A stretch of DNA of 64,000 nucleotides. It comes from Hexactinellida sp. DTS-2022 (lineage: Eukaryota; Porifera; Hexactinellida). Numbering within the stretch: the stretch's first letter is position 1; each line of letters starts with the position of its first letter. The translations under genes were made by a program, and so were the position numbers. The stretch covers positions 9,166,501 to 9,230,500 of the forward strand of contig JAPNXP010000001.1 in NCBI GenBank assembly GCA_028753945.1, in the 5' to 3' direction. The notes under the pieces are model-generated. The model was not told the DNA's origin and ran no database searches. It saw nothing but the letters and a program-made list of their open reading frames with translations. Below, in pieces: positions 1-11,574 of this stretch.

Positions 1-12
1 ACTAATAATAAT

Positions 13-140
13 AAAAAATCCAAAATTGCAGCTGTGCCGACGCATGTTCCTTATGGTGGCACTATATTTTGGTGGTGGTCTATTGGTAGTGCCTCCAATT
101 GAACATGCTGTCGACACAGGCTGCAATTTTGGATTTTTTT
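13..140 (+). repeat. hpA hairpin element, copy 1
   Basis: Two ~50-base arms, TCCAAAATTGCAGC and GCTGCAATTTTGGA outermost, pair around a T/G-rich loop. The left arm reads GCAGCTGTG and the right ACAGGCTGC, so a C/G pair is lost on one side only. It is followed by CGCCATGTCA, as in most copies. Confidence 0.85.
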
Positions 141-900
141 CGCCATGTCAAGAACGTCACATGGTGTTTACACCCATTTATCAATTTGTTACGGGACAAA
201 GGAACGTTTGATAAATTTCATGCTTCTTTCTATCTTAAACCATCTTGAGTTTAGTAAATATTTCCATTATAAATGCGTTTTAGACCCCCCCCCCCTACCA
301 CTCTAATACAATTCGGGCACCAAACAAGCACACAAACGAATAGTCATAAACTAGAAATTCCATCTCAATAATCCATTGTTTATATATCAGTTATCGTTTT
401 GAAATTGAAATCAGCATACTTGTTTACTTAGAATGACATAAGGAGTTAAGTTTATATTTCCATTATTAATGCATTATAAACCCCCCCTTACACTCTAATA
501 CATTTCGGGCACCAAGCACACACATAGACAAAATATTTATACAAATAGATATTCCATCTCATTAATCAGAAATCGTTCTGAAATTGAATAACTGTTGAGA
601 CTAGAGTGTAATTGAAATTTTCATTTAGGAGAAAACTTTAATACAACTATATATTAGAAATCGATTTATATAGTAGCGGCTATTGAATCAAATTGAATTA
701 TTCATATAAATAGAATACTTTACTGTAACTATGATATCAGAAATAGATTTGTATAGTAATAGCTATTGAATGTAAATTAATTATTCATATATACTAGAAT
801 TCTTTATTGTAATTATGATATCAACAATAACTTGAATCGAAATAACAATGAGATAATTAGCAAATAATTTTTCTAAGCTAATTATCTCATTATCTCAAAA
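141..900 (+). repeat. dispersed AT-rich repeat joined to hpA
   Basis: The segment after hpA, including a poly-C tract and the phrase CACTCTAATACA, recurs in the same order at 13623-14540. It recurs again at 10380-11250, where it is split by another repeat. No coding sequence is visible. A 12-bp perfect stem (GAGATAATTAGC / GCTAATTATCTC) lies at 850-888. Confidence 0.7.
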
Positions 901-1698
901 GTTAATGAAGTTAAGCATAATTTATGTATTATCAATGAATTGGAAGTTACCTATTCCGGATAGATCAGAACTAGCCCAGTTTACATAAAATCGATAGTTT
1001 TTGAGTTATGACTCATTTTAGGAAATATACATATCCCGGGCAACCGAGGAATGTGCCAACATTCCATTTATAATTTCGATAAATTTTATTCAACTAGTTA
1101 TGGGCATCATCATGTTCCAATCTTGAACATTTATAACGAGTTTTACTATGGTAAAAGCAGGTTATAAAAACACGATATTTCGCATCCAAAATTTCGATTA
1201 CGTCATCATATGATGACATAGCACAATTCTGAAGGATGCTATGTATGATACCAAGTTCCTATATAGTTATAGTACATTTATGACGTCTATCATTACTAGT
1301 TATGGAGATAATATAAATAACCTATTTATCAATGGACTCTTATTTCCTACTATGATTCGGCAGCATGTATAGCCGTATTATAGTAGGCCATGATACAACT
1401 TATATTATTTGTTAATTAAACAATTTTCAATCATGTTGTCATTAATTAATTGATATTATGAGACGTTTATTTCTGAACAAAATAGCTTTTAAGTAAATTA
1501 CGCATGGCGGGACTTGTAGTCTGGCTCGTAAAAGTTGCATAATCAGGTCAGTTTAAAAAAAATTATCCTTGTCTTGTCAGTTCACTGAGTTCAGGCCTTG
1601 AGCTAGAATCAATTTTTTGTGCCAAACTTGTGCCGACTATTACGTAGTGTAGGAAATATACATACAGTAGTGTTCGCCTAATAGCAATTGATCTAATA
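901..1698. other. AT-rich spacer, no gene seen
   Basis: No long reading frame, splice-consistent exon or clear repeat was recognised in this stretch. Confidence 0.5.
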
Positions 1699-1861
1699 CA
1701 GTCGAAATCGGGTTTTTTTGCTTATTGGGTTTTTTTGCCTCCTTTTGTCGTGCAAAAATGTGATATCTTAATGTGTTTTCCATCGGGTTTTTTTGCTTAT
1801 TGGGTTTTTTTGCCTCCTTTTGTCGTGCATTTTGGGGGGCAAAAAAACCCGATTTCGACTG
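1699..1861. mobile_element. pogo/Tc1-like MITE, GGGTTTTTTTGC family
   Basis: Terminal inverted repeats CAGTCGAAATCGGG and CCCGATTTCGACTG are flanked by TA on both sides, as in Tc1/mariner/pogo elements. The interior holds two copies of a ~48-bp direct repeat (TCGGGTTTTTTTGCTTATTG and following). There is no coding capacity. The right terminus recurs at 26171-26191. Confidence 0.75.
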
Positions 1862-2753
1862 TATCAATATAATATTGCCCTAATAGCAAGTTATTTTTAG
1901 TCCTCAAGCGAGCATTTAATTTAATTTTGTTCCTCTAAATAGCAAGTTCGCCTATTCAAAAAAGTTAATTAAAACATTAAACAAGTGTATTTGCTAGAAT
2001 TCTCAAACCTATAATTAGAATTTTTTTGTTACTTATGCACCTTTTCTAATGTAATATCCAGACACTGGCAAGGTCATTTTTTACATCAAAATTCACCTTT
2101 ATGAAGCCGGGTTTGAATATTGAAAAGGTGTTTTCCGATTTAAAAGCAAGCCCTGACCAATTTAAGATATTTCAAATTTAGGAAAACATACTTGATATTT
2201 TGTGATATTCCCACTTGTATAATTCCATTATTTAAAGTAATTAATTCGAAAGCAAGATCCCTACATAATAATAATATTAAAGAGAATATAATCACATTTC
2301 AATTCCTATTAATTAGTAATAGTCAAGGGTACAGTAGATTCTATTTTAGCAGATTTCGTAATGTATTCATAATTAAAAGTGAAAGCTAACAGTAATAGTG
2401 GAACAACTATAATAAATAGTGCAATAATGAAACTTGTGATAATAATTATTCAAATTAATTAGATTTACTTTACTAATAGTGTAATATACTTTCATTTTCC
2501 AGTTATGTAATTTCTAATGAGTATAATATTATTGAGTCATAATATTATTGGGCAGATAACTTTTGGAATAGCAATTATTAATTACATAATCATTAGTAGA
2601 AATCATATGTTTTACATTTCAATGTAACCAAGATGCTATAATTTCTTGAGGTTAATTAATATTCATTAATTGAAAAGTGCAACAAAACGAGTACATCAGC
2701 ATTAATCTGGATGGAAATACTTTTAAGTTGCATTATAACAAAATACTATAGAG
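1862..2753. other. AT-rich spacer, no gene seen
   Basis: This stretch is A/T homopolymer-rich and shows only short chance frames. Confidence 0.45.
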
Positions 2754-2995
2754 TAGAACCTAGTTAGTACGAACAGAGGCGTAGCCAGGGTGCGGCACTT
2801 GGGGCACAGGCCGCACCCAAAAGAATTTGTGCCCACAAAAATGCCCATTAATATAATACTTTAGTGCGGAAATGCCGCACCCATAATCTACCAGTTCCGC
2901 ACCTTCATGCAGGCCTAGCTACGCTCTGAGTACGAACACCAGGGGACCTTGAAATATGTTCGCTTATCAGGAATTCGTATTAACCAAAAGGTTGT
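2754..2995 (+). mobile_element. pogo-like CAGTAGAACCTCG element, interrupted
   Basis: The left end (AGTAGAACCTAGTTAGTACGAA) and the interior (CACCAGGGGACC, TTCGTATTAACC) match the complete relatives at 12779 and 20275. A 155-bp insertion at 2774 splits it and the right terminus is missing. Confidence 0.6.
2774..2928. mobile_element. hAT-type MITE with 8-bp TSD
   Basis: Termini CAGAGGCGTAGC and GCTACGCTCTG are imperfect inverted repeats of hAT form. The flanks carry the exact 8-bp duplication AGTACGAA at 2766-2773 and 2929-2936. It inserted into the pogo-like element, so it is the younger of the two. Confidence 0.85.
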
Positions 2996-3498
2996 AAATG
3001 GGATTGAAATATAGTTTGCAATAAACCGCTGTAGATTTACATAATCTTGGTTATAATACAGTCAATTACTTCATACAATATTATTATCTTTGTAATAATT
3101 ATTGGGACTTCTACACTGTATAATTAATACATAATATCAATAGTTGTTATCAATAGAAAACTAGCTTTATCTAATTACTCCACGCCATACTATAGTATTG
3201 TTGTTACTTACGAAGTGAATACACATACATACACATAATTACAAACAGTAGATATAAGAGAAAATATATTTATATTCCAATGTAGATTTTTAGAACAGGA
3301 CAATCATGTGTTAAAAATTGCACAAATAACAAGTATATAATAATAGTAACAAATATTGGATCATAAAATTACACGAATAAGTAGAAATTTCCAAGTGTTT
3401 ATAACGTAGCTTTACTAGATAAAATACAATAGCATCACAATTAGTAGATCAATTGGCTAACAGGGTTATACTACTTATTGCGCTTATACTATTTACAA
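2996..3498. other. AT-rich spacer, no gene seen
   Basis: No supported feature was found. Confidence 0.4.
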
Positions 3499-3599
3499 CC
3501 ATATCGAGTGACCCCTTGTTTTTTTTTTCTGAGTGCGAATAATAGTATATTCGCACTCAGTACGCATACCCGAGAAAAACAAGGGGTCACTCGATATGG
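3499..3599. mobile_element. 101-bp near-perfect palindrome (foldback MITE)
   Basis: CCATATCGAGTGACCCCTTG at the left pairs with its complement ending CTCGATATGG at the right. An inner inverted pair, GAGTGCGAATA / TATTCGCACTC, flanks the centre. An apparent 80-aa frame across it is a by-product. Confidence 0.7.
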
Positions 3600-4584
3600 T
3601 TACTCCAAATTGGGAGATCGGAATGTTTATCACATTCTTACCGTTGCTATGGAAAATAAAAAAATATTATCACCATATATAGTCAATATGCCTATCAAAA
3701 TGCTGGAAATTAAGTGCTGAGTACGAATCTGACAATATAAAGTCGTTAATAATGCATTTGAATGAGCTATCCTGTATTTATACCTCCGGCGATTCGATTG
3801 GGCACCAATTTTGGACCCCCTGAAAAATTTGTTCTTCCAAAAATTCTGCTATGTGCCATAGCTGAAGTTGATCAGAACCGATAATACTAAAATTGTGCAA
3901 AATTTGGTACTTTTATCTCGAAAATGCACAATTCGACCATTTCCTGCACCATATTGCAGGACTATTAGGTAATGTTTGTAAGCATTTCTTATTATATCCA
4001 AATTATGGTTAAGCGACGACAAATACAGTAGACTCGTTAATAGGAACACCAAGAGACCGTTGAAAATTGTTTGTAAATCCAGAAATTCGTATTAATCGAA
4101 TTACTTGCATGCATTTGTAATTCAGTAGAAAAAGGAATTTTCTTATAGTTGTTGAACAAAGAACTGTTTAATTTAATAGTAGAGACTAGAGTGAACTTTG
4201 GATTTAACGACACTCGTTTGTCAGGCTAGAAGGTCACTATATCCGATATGTTCAAAATTCAAAATCCGAAGTAACTTCAAATACTGCTACGGACCTCTGG
4301 GCAAGATAAAAAGCGGTATTAGCGATTTGTCACTAAAGGTTCGTTAAATCCAATGTTTACTGTAATAGTTAAGTTAACGATTATATCATAGATTTCCATA
4401 GGGTAGAAAAGTATTTTTAGAATATTTATAGTATCTGACGTAAGTATAGATAATTTGAGGATTTGGAATTCACATTTATAAGCTGTCATGTTGGTTAATC
4501 TAATTAGTAGTTGCCATTACGTAATTGATACTTAATTATATTATTATTATTTAAGAATAATGACATAACTTTGACATAATACTA
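3600..4584. other. spacer with a degenerate pogo-like end
   Basis: At about 4027-4110 the sequence resembles the CAGTAGAACCTCGTTA family (ACAGTAGACTCGTTAATAGG, then ATTCGTATTAATCG). The opposite end was not identified. Nothing else is supported. Confidence 0.4.
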
Positions 4585-4710
4585 TAAAATCCAAAATTGC
4601 AGCCTGTGCCGACAGCATGTTCCTTTGGAGGCACTATCAATAAACACCACCAAAATATAGTGCCACCAAAGGAACATGCGTCGCACAGGCTGCAATTTTG
4701 GATTTTTTAC
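4585..4710 (-). repeat. hpA hairpin, copy 2 (reverse)
   Basis: The bulged arm (GACAGCATG, GGAGGCAC) comes first, so this copy is reversed. Unlike standard copies it is joined on its right to R2 (GATGTCATCAACACCTCAAG), with R1 missing. Confidence 0.85.
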
Positions 4711-5412
4711 GATGTCATCAACACCTCAAGGTGTCAAGACACATTTATAGAGGTGCTACGTGGCATAAGGATCAATTGATTAATTGGAAGTTTCTCTCTA
4801 TTTTGTATAATCTCTGAGATTAATGCTATTTATCAAATCAGTATAAATAATTATTAATTTATTAACAATTTAACACCATTATTATGTACTGCAAAATAAA
4901 TGAAGTTCAATTATTTTCAATAATTATTAATCTAAATTGAATTTCATTATAATATTTGAATTCAGCGCACTCGATAACCCCAATAATCTAATTGGAACCG
5001 TCTCTATAAGTTAACACGGAGCGAATTAATTTGAATTTAATAATTAATATGTCAGTGTATTCATTGTGCAAGCATATTCTCGTGACTCGTTGAAGTAAAT
5101 TTAATCACATAATCTGTCGTTGTTATGGAATGTAAAATATTAGTTTTCAAATAGAAAATAGAAGCCATCTCACAAGTTGAATCAATATAATAATCACTAG
5201 TTGAAACAATAGAATTAGATTTAACACTTTTAATTTAACTGAAGTGTTAGTAAACAATAGAAATTTGCAACTCAATTGTTGCACAAATGAAGCGGAATTT
5301 GAAATTCGTGCACTGTGACAAGGTGTATATTTAAATTATCCATTGAATGCATATAAATTGAATATTCGCGCACTATTTATTGTTCCTTTTCTAACATTAA
5401 ACAGGTGTAAAA
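4711..5412 (+). repeat. array-type unit (R2 and body), dispersed copy
   Basis: R2 is followed by the same AT-rich body as the 48-64 kb array, including CGCACTCGATAACCCCAATA and TCTGTCGTTGTTATGGAATG. It leads directly into modM, so this is one isolated copy of the array unit. Confidence 0.7.
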
Positions 5413-5548
5413 ATGTGTCCAAAAAATGTGATAAAAAATCGTGGCCCCAGGTGCACATCTGTAACCCATGAGACACCTGTCCTGAAAATTTCAGTTCTTA
5501 GTAAATTAAACTCTGTTCTGTGGACGATCTACGGACAAATAATATACC
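5413..5548 (+). repeat. modM module, copy 1
   Basis: This GC-richer module runs from TGTGTCCAAAAAATGTGATA through CCCCAGGTGCACATCTGTAA to CTACGGAC. A reading frame crosses it, but frames are not conserved between copies, so I do not call it coding. Its payload is three palB copies. Confidence 0.7.
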
Positions 5549-5565
5549 AAAGCACTAAGACCAAT

Positions 5566-5733
5566 ACTGGGCACTATAGTGACTATACTATAGTATAGTC
5601 GGCACAGTAATAATCGATAACCAAAGCACTAAGATTAGAACTGGGCCACTATACTATAGTATAGTCGGCACAGTAATAATAAAGGCAGTGATTTCAATAC
5701 TAGGCCACTATACTATAGTATAGTCGGCACAGT
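5566..5733 (+). repeat. palB palindromes, three tandem copies
   Basis: ACTGGGCCACTATA...TATAGTCGGCACAGT around the perfect 16-mer CTATACTATAGTATAG occurs at about 5566-5608 (with an inserted CTATAGTGA-type duplication), 5640-5674 and 5699-5733. Confidence 0.85.
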
Positions 5734-5988
5734 AAAAATATACATGTCAATTTCATAGCAATAGACACAATATAATTGGGGATATAACTATAAATAATAA
5801 ATTACATCATTAAAATTACATTCCGGAAAACTCACGTAAATCCATTAATTTTACATTCACCCGTTGAATAGCTATTTAATTAAAATATCGAAACAAAATA
5901 GAGTCCATGAAAGAAAGACTGAACCATTATATCTTATAGGAAAGATGCATCAAAGTCAAAGGCATCCAAGAAGGATTGAACCACGAGA

Positions 5989-6085
5989 ACTGTTTTGCCG
6001 GAAATGGCCCCCCTACAGATTTGGCCCGGGGGGTCCAAATCTGTAAAATATTATTTTGCTTTACAGAAATGGACCCCCCTGAACT
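5989..6085 (+). repeat. GC-rich repeat F, copy 1
   Basis: TTTGCCGGAAATGGCCCCCC, then ACAGATTTGGCCCGGGGGG, then TTACAGAAATGGACCCCCC. A reverse copy lies at 18574-18700. There is no TIR; the class is unknown. Confidence 0.6.
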
Positions 6086-6411
6086 AATAACAAGTATAAG
6101 ATTTTAATTAACTAACAGTAAACAAGCAGCTAAGATATATAATCAGTATGGGTAGATTGGGTACAAACATATACGATACAATTAGAGACAAAGCTATGGT
6201 TAGTATTTGGAAAAACTCGCTTTAGCTTGGGCTGTTCTATACCATCGTATGTTAACATTTATCATTCAACAATGTATTTTTTTGGAATTACTAGCCCTTC
6301 GGTCTCGGTCGCTTCGCGACGGTAGGCGCTTCACACCTCAACTGACGGCTATGAGCTCAATTATTTATTGTATAAATCTGCTTAGCGCATAAATATATAT
6401 TCCCCACAAAG
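6086..6411. other. spacer with a GC hairpin
   Basis: GTCGC-TTC-GCGAC at 6308-6320 forms a short GC stem in an otherwise AT-rich stretch. It resembles the hairpins near Helitron 3' ends, but no Helitron body was identified beside it. Confidence 0.3.
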
Positions 6412-7134
6412 CAGGGTTCTAAAAAATGAGTGTAAAAATTAAGGCGCCTTAATTTTGGTCACTCATATCTACTCGCCATATTTTTTTTTCGTCCGAGCTC
6501 CAATTGATTTACTAGCCTTATTTTTTTTTTCAGAATTACCCCTCTAGGTTTACTCGCCTTAGTTTTTTTTCGATCCTACCCCAATTGGTTTACTCGCCTT
6601 AGTTTTTTTTCGGTCATAACCCAATTGGTTTACTCGCCTTACTTTTTTTTCAGTCATAGCCCAATTGCTTTCTCATCATGTAACAACCTTTAATCCATTT
6701 AAGTATATGAATAAATGTTGATTAGCCACAATTTTTCAAATTATACTTTGCACAATTACTGTTTACTATATGTAAAACACCATTATTAGCTTTTTCCTTA
6801 TTAGAGATTTTTAATAAAAAATTCAGCTTTGCCACTAATTGAGTTAATTAATTAAGACTTTCAAAAAGCACTTGTTTCCAATATCTCTTGTTCACTAAAT
6901 ATTTACACGCCTTAATTTACTTTCCTTAAGTTTTACACGCCTTAATTTTTTCGAATCTAATAAATTTATTTACTAGCCTTAATTTTTTTTCTGGCACCCA
7001 ATGAATAATTTGACTCGCCTTAATTTTTATTTTTCGCTTTTTTCATTTATCATACTCGCCATACTATTTTTTCTTAAAATTAAAAAAAAACAAGGCTTAT
7101 GGCGAGTAAAAAAATTAAGGCGTGTAAAACCCTG
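6412..7134. mobile_element. hAT-like element with internal ~40-bp repeats
   Basis: The left end, CAGGGTTCTA with AATTAAGGCG nearby, is inverse to the right end, CGCCTTAATT...TAAAACCCTG. CACAAAG is present beside both ends, so an imperfect TSD is possible. At 6465-6670 about five copies of a ~40-bp unit (TTTACTCGCCTTAGTTTTTT) are in tandem. No transposase frame is present. Confidence 0.55.
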
Positions 7135-7349
7135 CGGCACAAAGTAATCTTTATGGCTTTAGTTCATTCGTAACCGCGCGCCTAAAATTATGGACCATTT
7201 CAAATTATAAAATAGTAATTGAAACCTGTGGCTGGTAATTATACGCAATTAATTAATTAAGTAAATTGTATTGCAAAGAAATTTCCTAGCCCTGGATTTA
7301 ACTTCTGTATAATAATTAAATGTAAAATTTTAGGAAACATGCAATGCAA

Positions 7350-7700
7350 TATATTTTATAATGTGACAAAATTTTGTGTCCACTGAATCAAAATTGTAAG
7401 AGCTGAAATAAAATTAGTTCCTACATGACTTTAGGATCCCATAATAGGTACACATGTGTCTCATTTTATGTTGTTCTGTCATCTAAAATTGTGGGCGAAT
7501 CGGATAAAAACTGAGTTATTCCCAAATATGTGCTTTTATGTTATATTACGTCATAATTCCATTATTTCGTTTAGAAAACCAATAGATCGTTGTCAGCGTG
7601 TAAAATATTTCCTGCATGCAAATTTTCAGACTCTAGAGCATATGCACTTTCCTATTAATTCTTGACACACACACACAAACAAAGGACAATTGTGTTTTCA
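7350..7700 (-). mobile_element. Helitron-like MITE fragment
   Basis: On the minus strand this aligns by eye with 42026-42370: ACAATTGTC...GTTTG, then GAATTAATAGGAAA, ATGCTCTAGA, CTGACAAC-type and GAATCAAAATTGT phrases in the same order. The 3' GC hairpin of the other copy is missing. Confidence 0.55.

Positions 7701-7703
<3 letters not shown>

Positions 7704-7747
<44 letters not shown>
7704..7747 (+). repeat. (GATA)n microsatellite
   Basis: About eleven GATA units, directly next to the presumed 5' end of the Helitron-like fragment. Confidence 0.95.
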
Positions 7748-7748
<1 letters not shown>

Positions 7749-8150
7749 GTACATTCAACTTTGTTACTGTAACAATAGTGCACAATGTATGTTTGGTTTG
7801 GTGCAATTTAGTTGCATCAAGTTCAATACATTAATCTGGTAACATCAAGTTTTAGCAAATATAGAATTGTCAAGAAAATAACATAAATTTGTCCCACATT
7901 CGGATTCCATCGTTTTCATTAATAGTTTAATTGATCCTTTAATATTGTAGTAACCTGTCAATAAATTTTTATACGAATCAATTATGGATAATGGTTCAAT
8001 ATTTGTAATTATATTCGGGAAATCTCGGATTTAAAAGTTTCGCAACGACATACTTTTTATAAAACAACTTCAATTTGTCCCCAACATTCGGATTGTTTCA
8101 TCGATTACATTAATCCTTCAATTCATCCTGATTTTAGTGATTTCCGAATG
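7748..8150. other. AT-rich spacer, no gene seen
   Basis: Two phrases repeat loosely (TTGTCCC/CACATTCGGATT around 7895 and 8080), suggesting an old internal duplication. Nothing else is supported. Confidence 0.35.
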
Positions 8151-8633
8151 CAGTGGAACCTCCAGAAACGGGGTGCAATGGACGCAAGTTTTTTTCCAGG
8201 CACCCCGTTTCTGAAACTTGTTGAGCACTGTCAACAATCAGTCTGTAATGGCATTATTATCTTTTTTGTGGTATTAAAATCACACCTCCCAATGCCCGCT
8301 CATGCCGCTTGATAATTCGAGTTTATAGAGCATGTTATAGTGATTTTTAGTTACATGAGATTACAAAAGGGATGAGTATGTGTTTCATGGGATTCTGAGG
8401 GGAAACTTTTCTTGAAAAATCGCACCTAAGAATGCAAAAATTCCCCGTTTGTAGAGGTTCATTTGTGTGGAAATCAAATTTCGGCGAAAAAATGGTCACC
8501 CCGTTTCCCCGTTTCTACCTAATTCCCCGTTTGTGGAGGTTCATTTGTGTGGGACTAGGAATTTGTTGGAATTTTTTACCCCAGTTCCAGAGGTTCCCCG
8601 TTTCCACAGGCCCCGTTTCTGGAGGTTCCACTG
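8151..8633. mobile_element. TIR element CAGTGGAACCTCCAGAAAC
   Basis: The left end CAGTGGAACCTCCAGAAACG is the inverse of the right end, CGTTTCTGGAGGTTCCACTG. Inside are several copies of CCCCGTTT-type phrases. An apparent 99-aa frame over the right half follows from these repeats and is not a gene. The ends resemble pogo/Tc1 MITEs, but the left flank is not a clean TA. Confidence 0.7.
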
Positions 8634-8869
8634 TATATTATAAAAATCAACGATGGAGAATGGATCAATTTATTAATTATACTCAAATAAAATCGAAGTG
8701 GATGTATTTGAATAGAAAGTTACAGTGCTAATGATATATAAACATCTAGGATAAACATAAAAATTGTCTACTGTAAAAATTTTTATTTAGATTATTCGCT
8801 AAACAAGGAGATAACATTATTTAAATCTACGAAAAAAGCTGGGTTCCAACTGCAAATAAGTTGGTTTTA

Positions 8870-9410
8870 TGCACAATTATTAGGGATCTATGTACATTTA
8901 ATTGGGGTCTCTGACTCTCTGTTATATAATTAAGGTTCAAAGTTTAATGAATTAGGCTTTATGTACAATATAGTCTCAATGTATAGTGAATAGGGCTTTG
9001 TGTACAGTGAATGAGGTCAATGTGAAGTGAATTGTTGTCTCAGTAAATAAATGCGTACGATGGAAAGTAAATTGGGCACAGTTTTTTTTGCTTTATCTAT
9101 AATGAATATAGCCCCATAAACCGTTATTTGGGAACTAGGTACAAGGAATCGAGTCTCTATGAACTAAATTTAACACAAATGTAAATGAATTCTTCGAATG
9201 TATAATGAAATGGACTCGGTGTACTCAAAATGTGCTCATTGTACTATGAACAAGCTCAAATAATTGGGGTCGAAAATGTACTGTGAATCCGAGTTTATTT
9301 GAATTAATCGGGATTTATGTACAGTGAATAGGGTTTTGTGTACAGTGAATATCGTTTTATGAATAGTGACTAGGACTCTAGAGTTATAATGACCCGTGAT
9401 TGGTATACAA
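8870..9410 (+). repeat. degenerate short-period repeat
   Basis: Variants of TGTACAGTGAATAGGGTTTT recur at irregular spacing of roughly 20-35 bases, for example near 8965, 9000, 9310 and 9340. They read as a strongly decayed minisatellite. Confidence 0.4.
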
Positions 9411-9852
9411 ATCATTCTTATATTCTTAATTTCAGCACTCTAGAATTTATGGCCTTCCCAATTGTTTTCGAACAAACATAAATATAACAATTGTGATCAT
9501 AATTTACATTAGATTATCGTTCGTAACTAAATCAGTGGACGAGAGTATGATATATAAATAAGCATAATTAAATATACAGTAGACTCCGCTAAATAGAGTC
9601 ATCTTGGAACCAGTTTGGTATGACCCGATTAAAAGGAGATCTTAAACTGGTGGATCTATTAAGCCTCGACCCCTTACAATTTTAACTATTTCCAATTTTA
9701 TCCATAGTTATATCAGTTACAGCCTTCTCTAGTCTGACAACAAATACAAAATCAAAATTGATTTCTAATAATATTCGCTCGAGTGATGGAGTATAGTTCC
9801 ATATTGCGTAATTTTAAATTCCTATCCTGATATTTGCGCCAGTGTAACAAAC
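9411..9852. other. spacer with degenerate pogo-like end
   Basis: ACAGTAGACTCCGCTAAATA at about 9579 resembles a pogo-type terminus; a related but reversed TTAAGCGGAG phrase occurs near 13175. No complete element was delimited. Confidence 0.3.
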
Positions 9853-9976
9853 AAAATCTAAAATTATAGCTGTGCCGACTGCATATTCATTTGGAGGCAC
9901 TATATTTGGTGGTTCAATGACTAATAGTGCCTCCACCAGAATATGCTGTCTGCACAGCTGTAATTTTAGATTTTTT
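9853..9976 (+). repeat. hpA-prime hairpin variant
   Basis: Arms ATCTAAAATTATAGCTGTG and CAGCTGTAATTTTAGAT replace the common TCCAAAATTGCAGC/GCTGCAATTTTGGA, with changes on both arms that keep pairing. The core GACTGCAT...GGAGGCAC and GTGCCTCC is recognisable. Confidence 0.75.
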
Positions 9977-10506
9977 TCTCCCTTAGGGTGGATTGTATTA
10001 TAAATGTAACGACCCCTTTGTTCTTGTCAGCTTTGCGATGGACGACTTAACTGCCACAGAATTAGAAATGTTCGCTAAAATATGTGTATTATATATTTTT
10101 CAACTTTACCACTACACGCAATCATCATTAATCAATTCCCAGTTGAAAAGTCTTCAATATATACATTATCTGTAATACCCATTGCCCTCCATGTACATAT
10201 AAAATTTTATCCATTTGTACAACTTTTTATGAACATAACAATAGATATTCAAATCATAAATTCGTGCACTGTAAATTTGTTATTAGCATACTTGTTTACC
10301 CATTATAACAATCGTAAGATAGTAAATAAGTTCAACTTCATTCTGATTTAAACCAATTTGTTTACCTATTTGAAAACGTCAACAATATGTAAACATAATA
10401 CTTTCGTAAATTCGAAATCAGCATACTTGTTTACTTAGAATGACAAAAGGGATTAAGTTTATATTCCTATTAAAATGCGGTATAAACTCCCCTATCACTC
10501 TAATAC
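9977..10506. other. AT-rich spacer, no gene seen
   Basis: Frames of 60-89 codons here are A/T-driven and lack domain or splice support. From about 10380 the sequence matches the dispersed repeat at 400-480. Confidence 0.35.
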
Positions 10507-10980
10507 AGTGGTTCTCAAACTTTTCACAGCGCGTACCACTCCATCAAATATTAGGGTCTCGCGGTACCACCATAATGATCGATATTTAAATACACCCCAG
10601 AAAACGACGTACAGCATATCGTACTAAAGTACATTTCCAATGTATTTAACATTTCAATTTTGATGTATTTTAAAGTATAATGATCTACCTCCTCTCAAGA
10701 AAAAAGTCTCTGCGCGGTCAAAGGTACAAGCAGCGAGCGTAGGGAGCAACCTAAAGGGGATTTGGGGAGTATACCCCCAGGATTTTTTTGCAGAGTTAAT
10801 GTTAACTACTAATCTACCTGCAGGAAGCATGATTTGCTAACAAAAACAAAATACAATTGATTTAGAATGTGTACTCTAGCAACATTAGAGAATTGAAGGT
10901 ATTGATTGACGGTGTTGAATAATATCAACAATAAACTGCCAACAATTCAAAATGACTAAATTAGGGGAGGAGCAAGCGCT
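10507..10980 (+). mobile_element. hAT end, right terminus not found
   Basis: CAGTGGTTCTCAAACTTTTC is a typical hAT terminus, followed by GCGCGTACCACT and GCGGTACCACC. It interrupts the dispersed repeat that resumes near 10980. I could not find the inverse end, so it may be truncated and the right limit is approximate. Confidence 0.55.
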
Positions 10981-11399
10981 CATTAATCCATTGTTTGTAT
11001 ATCAGAAATCGTTTTGAAAGAGAATAACTATTGAATCAAATTAAATTATTCATACATATATAATACTTTATTGTAACTATGATATCAGAAATCGGATTGT
11101 ATAGTTAATATCTATTGAATATAATTCAATTATTCATAAATAGTAGATCTTCATCGAAACCACGAAATAATTGCATAATTGAATATTAATGATTTTACGA
11201 TTTTAGAAAATTAAGGGTGAATTGTGGCAACTTTGAGCCTAATTATCAGGAAAATTGAGGACGAATTTAAAAATCATGAAGAGCTATCAGCACCAAAATA
11301 CTTTTCTATATCTAATGATTCAAATTATATTTTTGTTATTACTTTTATTTACCTATGGGACAAAAAAAGCTAAAAGTCCCGTTAACAATTTTTCCAAAT

Positions 11400-11516
11400 C
11401 GAAATTAGATAATCGTGACCCAAGGTGCATATCTGTAACCCATGAGACACCTGTCCTGAAAATTTGGGCTCTTAGTTAATTAAACTCTGATCTGTGGAGA
11501 GGCTACGGAAGAATAA
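11400..11516 (+). repeat. modM module, copy 2
   Basis: CGTGACCCAAGGTGCATATC to AGGCTACGGAA, closely like copy 1. It is preceded from 11150 by the body also seen at 14560-14815 and followed by one palB. Confidence 0.65.
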
Positions 11517-11539
11517 TATACCAAAGCAGTAAGATTAGA

Positions 11540-11574
11540 ACTGGGCCACTATACTATAGTATAGTCGGCACAGT
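11540..11574 (+). repeat. palB palindrome, single copy
   Basis: Complete palB with perfect CTATACTATAGTATAG core, 3' of modM copy 2. Confidence 0.9.

Noticed and set aside
6308-6320. GC hairpin as the 3' end of a Helitron
   Set aside because: No Helitron 5' end or related body could be placed beside it.
8432-8731. 99-codon frame
   Set aside because: Covers the right half of the CAGTGGAACCTCC element and its internal CCCCGTTT repeats.
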